Positions 38,801-42,204 of a stretch of DNA of 64,000 nt are shown here, piece by piece. Source of the stretch: Serripes groenlandicus (lineage: Eukaryota > Mollusca > Bivalvia > Cardiida > Cardiidae); the NCBI GenBank assembly GCA_031761405.1, contig JASEVX010000003.1, forward strand, positions 19,829,849-19,893,848. The letters are read 5' to 3'. The notes under the pieces were generated by a model. The model was given only the letters and a program-made list of their open reading frames with translations. It made no database searches and was not told the origin of the DNA. The translations under genes were made by a program, and so were the position numbers. The stretch's first letter is position 1. Every line of letters begins with the position of its first letter.

Positions 38801-39828
38801 CTTGACCAAAAACTTTAACCTGAGAATGGAATGGACGAACAGACAGACGAACAGACGGACGAACAGTTGGCCCAACCTCAAATTGATACAATTTTTTAAA
38901 CAATGATATGTTGATTGTCATTTGTGTGAAGTTTCATAATGATAGTACATCAACTTCACTAAAATCTAACTTGACCAAAAACTTTAACCTGAGCGGGACG
39001 GACGAACGGACGGACTAACAGACCGGAAAACTATATGCCCCTCATACTTCGTATGCCGGGGCATAAAAATCCAACTTGCCCTAAAACTTTAACCCTCGAA
39101 AATCAGGTTTTTTACCCCAAAAAGAAGGTCACACTCAGCATCTTCAGCATTCAATGTGAAGAAAGGTATAAGATGTAACTACATTCCAAGTATTAAAGCC
39201 GTAGCACAAATACTTATTGAGAAAAATTAAAAAATTAAATGAAAATGCCAACTTGCCCTAAAACTTTAACCACCCAAAATCACGTCTTTTACCCCAAAAA
39301 GAAGGTCAAACTCAGAATCTTCAGGATACAATATGAAGACAGGACTGGTATTAGATGTAATTATATTCCAAATATAAAAGCCCTAGCATAAGTACTTATT
39401 GAGAAAAAAAAAAAAAAAAAATTCCAACTTGCCCTAAAACTTTAACCACCGAAAATCATGTTTTTTACCCCAAAAAGAAGGTCACACTCAGTACCTTTAA
39501 CATTCAATGTGAAGAAAGGTATAAGATGTAACTATATTCTAAATATTAAAGCCCTAGCACAAATACTTATGAATGAAAATGCCAACTTGCCCTAAAACTT
39601 TAACCGGACGCCGACGCCGGGGCGAGAAGTAAAGCTCTCATATTCTTCGAATAGTCGAGCTAATAATTAAACCCTTATTTTTGTGGATTTTTCTTGTTTT
39701 TGCCGATATGTTTAAGTCATCCACTGCAGATTTTTTGTATGTAGGAAAGGGTTAATTCGAAATCACTCACCTATTTGCTCAAACTCTGAATTGTTAAAAC
39801 TTGACTGGGTTGGCCCCCTCTGGTTCAT
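1925..39828 (-). CDS. WSB1: WD repeat and SOCS box protein (WSB1/WSB2-like), whole gene
   Basis: Complete gene of eight coding exons on the minus strand: 39828-39771, 30226-30070, 28755-28442, 27906-27671, 18476-18304, 11100-10987, 9664-9554 and 2087-1925. The exons total 1326 nt (441 residues plus stop), every junction is GT..AG and all phases match. Vertebrate WSB proteins are slightly over 400 residues. WD40 blades lie at about 38-65, 127-175, 184-217, 222-259, 270-303, 330-359 and 367-398. A C-terminal SOCS box (about 404-441) has the elongin C motif SLQHLCRMALR. Family role: substrate receptor of an elongin B/C-cullin-RING ubiquitin ligase. Exons 3 and 6 (FAGG-like loop, AGGANEHYVRDVSFS) resemble WSB1, while exon 5 (LWDPYTGE) resembles WSB2, so this may be the undivided invertebrate ortholog. 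Oddities: the last blade ends SFLKA instead of a W-containing strand, and the cullin box reads LHYP. Introns total about 36.6 kb and are full of MITEs. Confidence 0.95.
2854..3083 (+). mobile_element. piggyBac-like MITE, complete
   Basis: 230 bp, near-identical to 1311-1540. The right TTAA has become TTGA. The central hairpin has the GCAC/GTGC form. Confidence 0.88.
3084..4860. other. Intron 7, unclassified sequence
   Basis: Mostly unrecognised AT-rich DNA. A segment of about 76 bp beginning TTGGTTTAGAAGGAGAT is tandemly repeated twice at about 3725-3873. Fragments with GTGTCGCCTGACAA and GACGGACAGG near 4545-4660 look like pieces of ACAAG-type elements. A perfect MEF2-type site CTATTTTTAG sits at 4818-4827. 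Confidence 0.4.
5084..5172 (+). mobile_element. Short ACAAG-type (HINE-like) relic with inverted ends
   Basis: TGTGTCGCCT near the left and AGGTGACACA at the right are imperfect inverted repeats around about 70 bases with a CCCTGCCATGGTAGG hairpin. The same ends recur around 20400-20460. Confidence 0.4.
5308..6380. repeat. ACAAGAGGGCCATG fragment, MITE relic and imperfect internal repeats
   Basis: A 5' end ACAAGAGGGCCATGTGG at 5310 is followed by a decayed MITE (about 5481-5745). After it come two or three diverged units of about 200 bp with AGAAGCTTCCTATACA and CATAACTCTGTCAAAAA, which are typical internal repeats of the ACAAG elements. Confidence 0.5.
6475..6702 (-). mobile_element. piggyBac-like MITE, perfect-hairpin subfamily, nested in an older copy
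   Basis: Flanked by TTAA on both sides. The older MITE it entered runs about 6383-6474 and continues 6703-6797. The central palindrome 6583-6645 has 31-bp perfect arms around a single base, with GTGGCCAAAGGTGAAATTGC on the left arm. The outer arms differ from the common type (right end GCGTCTGCAGGTGGG). Confidence 0.88.
6798..7880. repeat. Run of decayed MITE copies in intron 7
   Basis: Copies at about 6874-7052, 7137-7305 and 7656-7884 keep both ends and the central hairpin in worn form. The rest is AT-rich without recognisable structure. Confidence 0.6.
7881..8111 (-). mobile_element. piggyBac-like MITE, complete, abutting an older copy
   Basis: 231 bp. The left TTAA is shared with the right end of the older copy at 7656-7884 (GGTTAACCC). 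Central hairpin of GCTC/GAGC type. Confidence 0.88.
8252..8481 (-). mobile_element. piggyBac-like MITE, complete (reference for the reverse orientation)
   Basis: 230 bp with TTAA both sides. As RNA in this orientation the central arms pair over 30 positions with 27 Watson-Crick pairs, two G-U wobbles and one mismatch, around a five-base loop GTTTT. Confidence 0.9.
8689..8950 (+). mobile_element. ACAAG-type (HINE-like) element
   Basis: It begins AAACAAGGATGCAAAGCGG with GCATCCCC just inside and ends CCACGGGGATCAAAAG, giving the inverted pair ATCCCC/GGGGAT. Internally it has TTGACCTTGATCTTTAACCT and a (GACGAAC)-rich stretch, as in the larger members. Confidence 0.55.
9115..9484. repeat. Two decayed MITEs joined at one TTAA
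   Basis: One copy (about 9115-9303, reverse) and one (9300-9484, forward) share GGGTTAACCC. They lie about 70 bases inside intron 7 from exon 7. Confidence 0.65.
9554..9664 (-). CDS. WSB1: WSB-like gene, coding exon 7
   Basis: Acceptor TTTGTTCCAG, donor ACCGG|GTAAGT, phase 2 in and out. It encodes YLRFWDISDTSNPHCVKDV to NGVVVST, the end of blade 6 and the start of blade 7 (residues 351-387). The RFWDI segment lines up with RFWRI of WSB1. The exon has no start codon and was recovered from phase and homology. Confidence 0.92.
9665..10665. other. Intron 6, mostly unrecognised
   Basis: A 25-base segment (AACTGGAACAAAATCAAACA) is repeated right upstream of exon 7 at about 9664-9715. The rest holds no clear repeat or coding signal. 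Confidence 0.4.
10666..10843 (+). mobile_element. piggyBac-like MITE, internally deleted
   Basis: Both ends are young, but half of the central hairpin is missing (178 bp). The left flank is TCAA, the right TTAA. Confidence 0.85.
10987..11100 (-). CDS. WSB1: WSB-like gene, coding exon 6
   Basis: Acceptor GTTTTTCAG, donor GATAA|GTATGT, phase 2 in and out, residues 313-350 plus two bases of Asn351. It encodes HLFPEPSFIYAGGANEHY followed by VRDVSFSKDGLHL and TVADD. This is the most recognisable WSB1 stretch (vertebrate form GHLFPPP..FAGGAND..VRSVSFSHDGLH). Confidence 0.95.
11149..11345 (-). repeat. Decayed MITE
   Basis: Left end CAACCCATTCCTACATACA, TCTGCAGCAG and a worn central hairpin are recognisable; the right end is lost. 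Confidence 0.55.
11474..13193 (+). mobile_element. Old MITE split by a HINE-like insertion
   Basis: The left part (TTAACCTCTTCCCACATATAG, 11474-11618) and right part (ATCATTTATAGAGATTTTCT to CGTCTGCTGCAGG, 13112-13193) together make one MITE. The 1.49-kb element at 11619-13111 sits between them. Confidence 0.75.
11619..13111 (-). mobile_element. HINE-like element inserted in an old MITE
   Basis: Read on the minus strand it starts ACAAGAGAAAGTTGATGC, has GTCGCCGG 30 bases in, and ends in a hairpin GTCGCAGGCTTCTGCCC..GGCGAC. GTCGCCGG at 11621-11628 and CCGGCGAC at 13075-13082 are perfect inverted copies. ACAAG start, subterminal inverted repeat, 3' hairpin and absence of a target duplication fit Helentron-associated non-autonomous elements. 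The interior shows no long ORF and no obvious tandem array. Confidence 0.65.
13190..13662 (-). mobile_element. Older MITE interrupted by a young MITE
   Basis: The left part 13190-13265 (CAACAAATCTGCAGCAG) continues at 13500-13662 (worn hairpin, then GTCTGCTGTAGATGTGTC). The break is at a TTAA made from the ancestral TATAAATGAAAG. Confidence 0.7.
13266..13499 (-). mobile_element. piggyBac-like MITE, complete, nested
   Basis: 234 bp with TTAA both sides, inserted in the copy 13190-13662. A 4-base insertion (GCTA) lies in the left TIR. Confidence 0.88.
13731..13959 (-). mobile_element. piggyBac-like MITE, complete
   Basis: 229 bp, TTAA both sides, scattered substitutions, GCAC/GTGC hairpin. 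Confidence 0.87.
14158..14300 (-). repeat. Decayed MITE left part
   Basis: TTTTCCCACATAATACAAATCTG followed by AAAATACGG and ATTATTGAG, a pattern of the older subfamily; no right end. Confidence 0.45.
14309..14575 (-). mobile_element. tRNA-derived SINE, old copy
   Basis: Related to the SINEs at 44131-44741: GGTTTAACGCCGCTCTC, TTTCTCACACCAGTACTTC and CAACTGGCTGCTTTTC are shared. On the minus strand the head is worn (GAGTTTAAACCCCAGC at the B-box position) and the A box is gone. Confidence 0.6.
14576..14926. other. Intron 5, no recognised feature
   Basis: AT-rich sequence with no repeat termini or coding signal that I can identify. Confidence 0.35.
14927..15156 (-). mobile_element. piggyBac-like MITE, complete
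   Basis: 230 bp, TTAA both sides, GCAC/GTGC hairpin. Confidence 0.9.
15534..15730. mobile_element. hAT-like fold-back MITE
   Basis: 197 bp between direct copies of TTTTTA (15528-15533 and 15731-15736). Outer inverted repeats CAGAGATCTAGATAAGG and, inverted, CAGAGGTCCAGATAAGG. A central palindrome (about 15590-15664) has arms of about 35 bp meeting at CGTCTCAGAGAGACG. CAGAG termini suggest the hAT superfamily; the duplication is shorter than the usual 8 bp. Confidence 0.65.
15737..16008. other. Intron 5, no recognised feature
   Basis: AT-rich; only a short CTGCAG-containing scrap near 15910 hints at another MITE relic. Confidence 0.3.
16009..16241 (-). mobile_element. piggyBac-like MITE, complete
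   Basis: 233 bp, TTAA both sides; a 3-base insertion follows the left GCAGCAGACGACT. Confidence 0.9.
16373..16602 (+). mobile_element. piggyBac-like MITE, older complete copy
   Basis: 230 bp, TTAA both sides, TIR variant CCCTTTCCCACATA / TAATGTGGGAAAGGG, showing that the older subfamily has CACATA where the young one has CTCATA. Confidence 0.85.
16603..17428. repeat. Decayed MITEs and unclassified sequence
   Basis: A reverse copy at about 16955-17127 (CAACAAATTTGCAGCCGAC to GTCTACAAGTGGTAAAAGG) and a scrap near 16655-16715. The rest is unremarkable. Confidence 0.5.
17429..17658 (-). mobile_element. piggyBac-like MITE, complete
   Basis: 230 bp; the left TTAA is now TTAT. One arm of the hairpin has changed (GCAG against GTGC). 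Confidence 0.88.
18058..18286 (-). mobile_element. piggyBac-like MITE, older, GGCCAAAGG hairpin
   Basis: TTAA both sides, long central hairpin of the GCTCAT/ATGAGC type. It ends 17 bases from the exon 5 donor of the WSB gene. Confidence 0.85.
18304..18476 (-). CDS. WSB1: WSB-like gene, coding exon 5
   Basis: Acceptor TTTCTCTGCAG, donor TTAGG|GTGAGT, phase 0 in and phase 2 out, residues 256-312 plus two bases of Gly313. It finishes blade 4 (VYIW) and encodes blade 5 (LSGHFHTVANCDFSPDG, TTVILWDPYTGE). The exon is squeezed between MITE copies: one ends 17 bases past its donor, and MITE TIR sequence starts 22 bases upstream of its acceptor. Confidence 0.95.
18516..18745 (-). mobile_element. piggyBac-like MITE, complete
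   Basis: 230 bp. An isolated TIR fragment TTAACCCTTTCC (18499-18510) precedes it, so the intron just upstream of exon 5's acceptor is MITE end sequence. Confidence 0.88.
18746..19505. repeat. Decayed and truncated MITEs in intron 4
   Basis: An old reverse copy at about 18985-19190 and a young middle segment at 19222-19312 (TCTCCTTTTGCCACAATG to GACAAAATATGTTC) lacking both ends. Confidence 0.55.
19506..19707 (-). mobile_element. piggyBac-like MITE with right-side deletion
   Basis: 202 bp, TTAA both sides; about 30 bases between GTCTGCTG and GGGAAAGGG are gone. Confidence 0.85.
19775..20006 (+). mobile_element. piggyBac-like MITE, older copy
   Basis: TTAA both sides, TIR CCCTTTCCCACTTTTAG, worn hairpin. 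Confidence 0.78.
20173..20402 (+). mobile_element. piggyBac-like MITE, complete
   Basis: 230 bp, TTAA both sides, GCAC/GTGC hairpin. The right TTAA runs into an old ACAAG-type fragment (GACAGACAGATGACTG). Confidence 0.9.
20403..21252. repeat. Decayed MITEs
   Basis: Worn copies at about 20530-20695 and 20945-21250, with CTGCAGCAGACGACTTTG and GTCCGCTGCTGCAGAGG as landmarks. Confidence 0.5.
21253..21454 (+). mobile_element. piggyBac-like MITE, older, shortened
   Basis: TTAA both sides; the left subterminal region is deleted, the hairpin kept (GCTCATGATAAGC). Confidence 0.75.
21455..22600. other. Intron 4, largely unrecognised
   Basis: One worn MITE at about 21780-21962 and a right-end scrap near 21995-22032. 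The remaining kilobase shows no gene or repeat terminus. Confidence 0.4.
22651..22824 (+). mobile_element. piggyBac-like MITE, 5'-truncated
   Basis: Starts inside the hairpin (GAAAACATAGTGACAGAAG) and runs to the intact right TIR and TTAA. Bases 22605-22650 are from another, older copy. Confidence 0.78.
22960..23420. repeat. Diverged tandem repeat of about 165 bp
   Basis: Three units with TTGACCTTTGACTTAGGTCG, ACACTGAACCTGTATATG and AATGAAAGTGCTAGAG variants. Such units are typical of ACAAG-element interiors. Confidence 0.5.
23461..24835 (+). mobile_element. HINE-like element with internal 165-bp satellite
   Basis: 5' end AAACAAGCAAATTCAGAG with GTCCCCCGC at 23486-23494; the 3' end is a hairpin CGCTTTCGCGAAAGCG running into GCGGGGGAC (24823-24831), the exact inverse of the 5' motif. 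Inside are about seven units of about 165 bp (23597-24705; GGGCCATAACTCCGTG, CATCTACACTTGGTGGTGAT) and a (GACGGACT)n microsatellite (about 24719-24787). A short copy without the satellite lies at 41963-42204. Confidence 0.7.
24836..25440. repeat. HINE 5' scrap and decayed MITEs
   Basis: AACAGGAGGGCTCTGGATCG at about 24943 is a 5' end fragment. MITE relics lie at about 25012-25070 and 25130-25285. Confidence 0.45.
25441..25900 (+). mobile_element. HINE-like element, short
   Basis: 5' end ACAAGAGGGCCATGATGGCC with AGCTCAC (25467-25473). 3' hairpin AGCTCACCTTG..AAGTGAGCT (25875-25899). It is followed at once by another 5' end, ACAAGAGGCCATGAGG (25901), which is broken off by the MITE at 25949. 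Confidence 0.65.
25949..26180 (+). mobile_element. piggyBac-like MITE, older complete
   Basis: 232 bp, TTAA both sides, GCTCTTAACGAGC loop. Confidence 0.82.
26221..26434 (-). mobile_element. piggyBac-like MITE, older
   Basis: Left TTAACCCTTTCCCACTTACA; the right end is worn (GGGGGGGAAAGGGATAA). Confidence 0.7.
26729..26958 (-). mobile_element. piggyBac-like MITE, complete, left TTAA lost
   Basis: Young sequence with GCTTG/TGAGC hairpin top; the left flank reads GACGCCCCTTCCC instead of TTAACCC. Confidence 0.85.
26960..27330. repeat. Diverged internal repeats of ACAAG elements
   Basis: AAGGGCCATAACTCTGAAG, CAAGATATTCTGCCC / CAAGATATTATGCCAG and AATTTGGTGRTGAT recur at about 150-bp spacing. 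Confidence 0.4.
27671..27906 (-). CDS. WSB1: WSB-like gene, coding exon 4
   Basis: Acceptor CATTTTCAG, donor AAAAAT|GTAAGT, phase 1 in and phase 0 out, residues 177-255. It carries blade 3 (LDHKSIVRGLSF to TLKFWDLNEDG) and most of blade 4 (FGCKWSPNCKQVAAVGT). Blade 4 is more diverged than in vertebrates, with ENRAMIFG where a GH dipeptide segment is usual. Confidence 0.95.
27940..28440. repeat. Decayed MITE relics in intron 3
   Basis: A scrap at 27945-27998 and a fuller forward copy at about 28222-28428 whose right end abuts the exon 3 donor. Confidence 0.5.
28442..28755 (-). CDS. WSB1: WSB-like gene, coding exon 3
   Basis: Acceptor TTTTTTTCAG, donor CATTCAG|GTATGT, phase 2 in and phase 1 out, residues 73-176. 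The first half is a polar linker (SSHIISNLPRRGNQEKVIDS) typical of the variable insert after blade 1 in WSB proteins. The second half is blade 2, IDTGDVVWSMAFGSG to NGKIKLWNVHS. A decayed MITE end (GGAAAGGGTTTAG, about 28415-28428) lies some 13 bases inside the downstream intron. Confidence 0.95.
28838..28900. repeat. Perfect short tandem duplication
   Basis: About 33 bases starting ATTGAAAGGTAAAATGCAAT occur twice in a row in intron 2. Confidence 0.7.
29069..29342 (-). mobile_element. piggyBac-like MITE, GGCCAAAGG subfamily with insertion
   Basis: Ends CCCTTTCCCACAGACAG and GTAATAGGGAAAGGGTTA; hairpin GAGGCCAAAGGGGAAATTGC / GCAATTTCACCTTTGGCC. About 45 extra bases lie in the left half. Confidence 0.75.
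29437..30069. repeat. Two decayed MITEs back to back, rest of intron 2
   Basis: Copies about 29437-29606 and 29603-29835 share GGGTTAACCC. Bases 29836-30069 show nothing recognisable besides the exon 2 donor. Confidence 0.6.
30070..30226 (-). CDS. WSB1: WSB-like gene, coding exon 2
   Basis: Acceptor TTTTTACAG, donor AAACT|GTAAGT, phase 1 in and phase 2 out. It encodes residues 20-72, including SPSQENWCSVWAPDCSYVAW. This matches the first WD blade of vertebrate WSB proteins (ENW..AFAPDGSYFAWSQG). The exon has no internal Met in a useful position, so it needs exon 1. Confidence 0.92.
30263..31658. repeat. Series of decayed MITEs at the start of intron 1
   Basis: Worn copies at about 30263-30449, 30446-30660 (joined at GGGTTAACCC), 30689-30936, 31075-31275 and 31360-31575. 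AT-rich sequence lies between. Confidence 0.6.
31659..31810 (+). mobile_element. piggyBac-like MITE, deleted
   Basis: Left end ACCCTTTCCCTCATATAG and hairpin intact; the AATCTCT segment is deleted and the right end worn. Confidence 0.7.
31811..32566. repeat. Decayed MITE fragments
   Basis: Fragments at about 31915-32010, 32102-32308, 32330-32440 and 32460-32520. Confidence 0.5.
32567..32797 (+). mobile_element. piggyBac-like MITE, complete
   Basis: 231 bp, TTAA both sides; loop GCTCAAAACGGCC has one arm changed. Confidence 0.9.
33083..33309 (+). mobile_element. piggyBac-like MITE, nearly complete
   Basis: Left TIR shortened to CCTTTTCCTCATATAG; right end and TTAA intact. Loop reads GCACAAATTGTGC. 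Confidence 0.87.
33310..33840. repeat. Decayed MITE relics
   Basis: Worn copies at about 33395-33610 and 33655-33840, the latter meeting the TACAGTC element. Confidence 0.45.
33844..34242. mobile_element. Tc1/mariner-like MITE carrying a 58-bp duplication and a piggyBac-like MITE
   Basis: Ends TACAGTCAAACCCA and GGCTGAACTGTA are inverted (TACAGTTCAGCC) with TA at the edge. Inside, a unit starting AAAGACCACCTGTGAAC and ending AAGCCTAGGTCTTT occurs twice (about 33956-34013 and 34166-34224), with the MITE 34013-34167 exactly at the junction. Confidence 0.6.
34013..34167 (+). mobile_element. piggyBac-like MITE without the central hairpin
   Basis: 155 bp, TTAA both sides, young ends. The deletion removes the hairpin and runs from GGCTTTTTG into TCATATAGG. 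Confidence 0.88.
34318..34480 (-). mobile_element. SINE-like element with tRNA-like A box
   Basis: On the minus strand GCCGTGGCCGAGTGGTC is a Leu/Ser-tRNA-like A-box region, followed by CCCTTGGGCAAGGCAC and a TGATTGATTGG-type tail inverted at the left edge. No B box is visible. Confidence 0.5.
34580..34795. mobile_element. Fold-back element
   Basis: Two arms of about 85 bp (about 34585-34673 and 34702-34793) are inverted copies; the inner ends read CTTATTTGGAGCAT and ATGCTCCAAATAAG. A lone arm lies at about 52235-52330. Confidence 0.6.
34796..36079. other. Intron 1, decayed MITEs and unclassified sequence
   Basis: MITE relics at about 35030-35220 and 35380-35555; the remainder has no recognised feature. 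Confidence 0.45.
36080..36310 (+). mobile_element. piggyBac-like MITE, complete
   Basis: 231 bp, TTAA both sides, GCAC/GTGC hairpin. Confidence 0.9.
36598..36818 (+). mobile_element. piggyBac-like MITE, short left arm
   Basis: 221 bp, TTAA both sides; about ten bases including CTCTGCAG are missing from the left subterminal repeat. Confidence 0.9.
36819..37360. repeat. Decayed MITE left parts
   Basis: Relics near 36960-37100 and 37138-37235; other bases unrecognised. Confidence 0.45.
37580..37705 (-). mobile_element. piggyBac-like MITE, left half only
   Basis: TTAA and left TIR are intact; it breaks off inside the hairpin after GTGGCAAAAAG. Confidence 0.82.
38443..39065 (+). mobile_element. 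HINE-like element with near-identical tandem units, nested
   Basis: 5' end ACAAGAAAATGTGTCC with ATGCCCCGG (38470-38478); 3' hairpin ATGCCCCTCATACTTCGTAT running into CCGGGGCAT (39056-39064). About three units of about 170 bp (CAACCTCAAATTGATACAAT, CAGGTTCACTAAAATCTAAC) differ at few positions, so the expansion is recent. Confidence 0.72.
39771..39828 (-). CDS. WSB1: WSB-like gene, coding exon 1
   Basis: The exon encodes MNQRGPTQSSFNNSEFEQI and ends with one base of a split Ala codon. The codon just before the ATG is TAA, so this ATG is the first possible start in frame. The donor is ATAG|GTGAGT. A decayed MITE terminus (TTAA at 39752-39755) lies only 14 bases inside the intron. No ORF track would show this exon because it is 58 bases long; it was found by matching phase 1 to exon 2 and by its position at the N-terminus. 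Confidence 0.8.
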
Positions 39829-40795
39829 TTAACAATCTTTTTCTTTGCCGGTAAATCACAAATTTAAAAACAAAACCGTAAACACAGCTCTAAGTGTCTC
39901 TTCAATGACTTAATGTGATCCTCTATATATACGTTTTACGTCAGTAAATCACAAAGTAACAGTAAAACGATATGTTATACACTGTACATAATCTGTCTTC
40001 CAAGACAATGTCCAACTATATTTATCCGATGATTGTTTTCCTAGTGTATAATGCACAAATCAGTTCTGTGCAGCTGTAATCTTTCCGCTTGTTTTCTACT
40101 CGTTTTTTAGTTTTGTGTTGGTGTATCCACTTCCTTCTCTGAAATCAAATGATTTAGCCCATTTATAGACATGTTAAACTAATCCATTATGAAAACAAAA
40201 TTTGACCAAAGATGATGGTAAAAATGATGTTTTCAATTTTCTAGGTGCTGCAATTTCTTCCCTCGAAGCATGAGATTTGATACAATATATAATTTATTCT
40301 GATCTTTATCCAATATTTATTTTAAACTGTATAGAGCAAATTGAGTGAGTCATTTACCTAGCTACCAAGCTGCTGCTGCGCATATAGATCTATATATATA
40401 TTTTATTATGATTTTATCCTTTCCAATTTATAGACATCATCTATAGCAGATGATTTGTGACATTATTGTGCCATGAAGGAAGGCATGATTACTTAGCAAT
40501 TCCTGGTTTGCCACTTTTTTTCACATCGATCACTATTTTATAATTATTATGCTTTCATTTCTAGAGATCTTTTATTGTTTTACCGGTACTTACATGTTTA
40601 TAAAGTCACCTCTACATTTCTGTTTTGGAGAAAATTTTAAACTTTTGCCACAATGTTTTTAACACAATTTAATAATTCAACTTTCATTTATTGAGATTTT
40701 TATATTTTTCAATAAACTTTTTCAAAAAGGTGCTGCAGATCAGATTTGAAAGTGAAAGTGTGAAGTTACTAAACAGACGATCTTACAATACATAT
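39829..40795. other. Upstream of the WSB start codon: leader intron, unclassified
   Basis: No coding signal. MITE fragments near 40420-40620 and 40630-40760. The 3' splice site of the leader is expected between 39829 and about 39900 but none is convincing. Confidence 0.4.
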
Positions 40796-40898
40796 CAGGG
40801 TTTTTTTTAGGGCCTTTTTGGGGCCGATATTCGGCCCCATTCCCCTCACTGAAAAGTATATATTTTTCCCCTTTTTTGAAAAAAAAATCCCCTCCTAA

Positions 40899-40930
<32 letters not shown>

Positions 40931-41141
40931 GTAGACAGTGTTATTGATGTTTTCAGTCAAAAAGACAGATCAATTGACCTCTAATGTTTCTATCATATGT
41001 TTCTGTTGCTAGTTATGTAACAATACAGTTATGAAATCAAGAAATTTATTGTATTTTTTCCCCTATTTTAGACTTACAACGCTATTTTTCCCCTCTCAAA
41101 GGGCCCCGCCACCATTCCCCTAAAAGTGAAAAAAAAACCTG
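40796..41141. mobile_element. hAT-like non-autonomous element with long T run
   Basis: Termini CAGGGTTTTTTTTAGGG and, inverted, CAGGTTTTTTTTTCAC, flanked by CATAT on both sides. The interior has TTCCCCTTTT-type runs and about 30 T in a row (near 40899-40926). Confidence 0.55.
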
Positions 41142-41294
41142 CATATTCCTCAGAAATATGGGAATCTAAAAATACCACATGATAAACACTTATAAATCAT
41201 TAATGAACTCTAACAGATGCTCAATTTAACAATGTATAAAAAATTGGATGTCATCAGAAACATAGATCTACATAGAAGTTGCTCTTCATCGAAG

Positions 41295-41337
41295 CAGGGA
41301 CGTAGATCTATAAGAGGATATTTTATCTACGTCCCTG
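41295..41337. mobile_element. 43-bp inverted-repeat relic
   Basis: CAGGGACGTAGAT (41295-41307) and its exact inverse (41325-41337) around 17 bases, between ATCGAAG and ATCGAAAG. It looks like a minimal hAT-type remnant. Confidence 0.5.
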
Positions 41338-41960
41338 ATCGAAAGACTTCACATATCGTTGGACATTCCATTTTTCGTTAGCATCCCTTTTTCGTGACGT
41401 CACTATTTTCGGGCTTATATCACGTGACTTTGTCCTTGCAGCCGATTTGGAACTGTAAAATTATTTCCCAATGGCCAATGTATTTGCTGACATATTTCAA
41501 CAATAGAATGCATCTTCAACAGTTTTGTAACTTGTTGTCATGGGAGGAATAGCCAAAATACCCTTATTTTTTATATACCAAATTTAAAGAACAGTTTAAA
41601 CCCCAAAAAGTGGAAAAATCGGACATGAAAATTTACCGTAAAAAGGGTATTTTGTTGTTTACAAAATGGCGGCTAGGGTCATTTGATTTGTTTGACCTAG
41701 TTAGGTCAATGCAATTTTTCATTGGATTTCACATTCCTAAAGGTGCTTACGCATAGAGATGTAAAATAACTAAAATATTTTAAATAATATCCCATTAGAA
41801 ATATGGCAATTTTGAAATCTGTATTGATCTTTGTGATGATATAAATATAGGATGCTTACAGGGTCCAAACATCCATGCAAACCCTTTAGGTTGACACAGT
41901 GGGATAAAAAATGAGAGAGGAAAATAAGTTTAACGAAGATTCAAAGTTGAGTAATTAAAA
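41338..41960. other. Sequence with CRE, E-box and YY1-like motifs
   Basis: TGACGTCA at about 41396, CACGTG at about 41422 and AAAATGGCGGC at about 41665. They may be a promoter or enhancer for the WSB gene or belong to an old transposon; no exon is visible. Confidence 0.3.
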
Positions 41961-41962
41961 AA

Positions 41963-42204
41963 ACAAGCAAATTCAGAGAATTATGGTCCCCCGCCAGGGT
42001 CAAGGTCACAAGGTCAAAAAAATTGGTATTGATGGAAAGGGGTTGTCACAAGGAATAAACATGTGAAATATGAAAGCAGTACCTATGACGGTTCAGAAGT
42101 TATGACCAAGGTTAAAGTTTTTGTGACAGCGTGACGGACTGACGGACGGACTGACTGACGAATGAGAAATAATAGTCCCCTCGCTTTCACTAAAGCGGGG
42201 GACA
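41963..42204 (+). mobile_element. HINE-like element, short form of 23461-24835
   Basis: Shares ACAAGCAAATTCAGAG, TATGGTCCCCCGCCAGGG and the end GCGGGGGACAAA; it lacks the 165-bp units and has only a short (GACGGACT) stretch. Confidence 0.7.

Larger units (their letters stand above)
37491..39662 (+). mobile_element. HINE-like element with satellite interior and nested insertions
   Basis: 5' end ACAAGAGCTGTCGGAGGAC with GCTCGACTAT at 37515-37524. 3' hairpin AGCTCTCATATTCTTCGAAT with ATAGTCGAGC at 39651-39660, the exact inverse. The interior is about six diverged units of about 165 bp (GGTCACACTCAGCATCTTCA, AACTTGCCCTAAAACTTTAA). It carries a half MITE (37580-37705) and a second HINE (38443-39065). 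Confidence 0.72.
37361..39755 (+). mobile_element. Old MITE split by a HINE-like element
   Basis: Left part 37361-37490 (AACCCTTTCCCTCATACAGA to AACTCTATTTA), right part 39663-39755 (ATAATTAAACCC to GTAGGAAAGGGTTAA). The joined junction CTATTTA+ATAATTAAA equals the sequence seen in other old copies. Confidence 0.75.
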
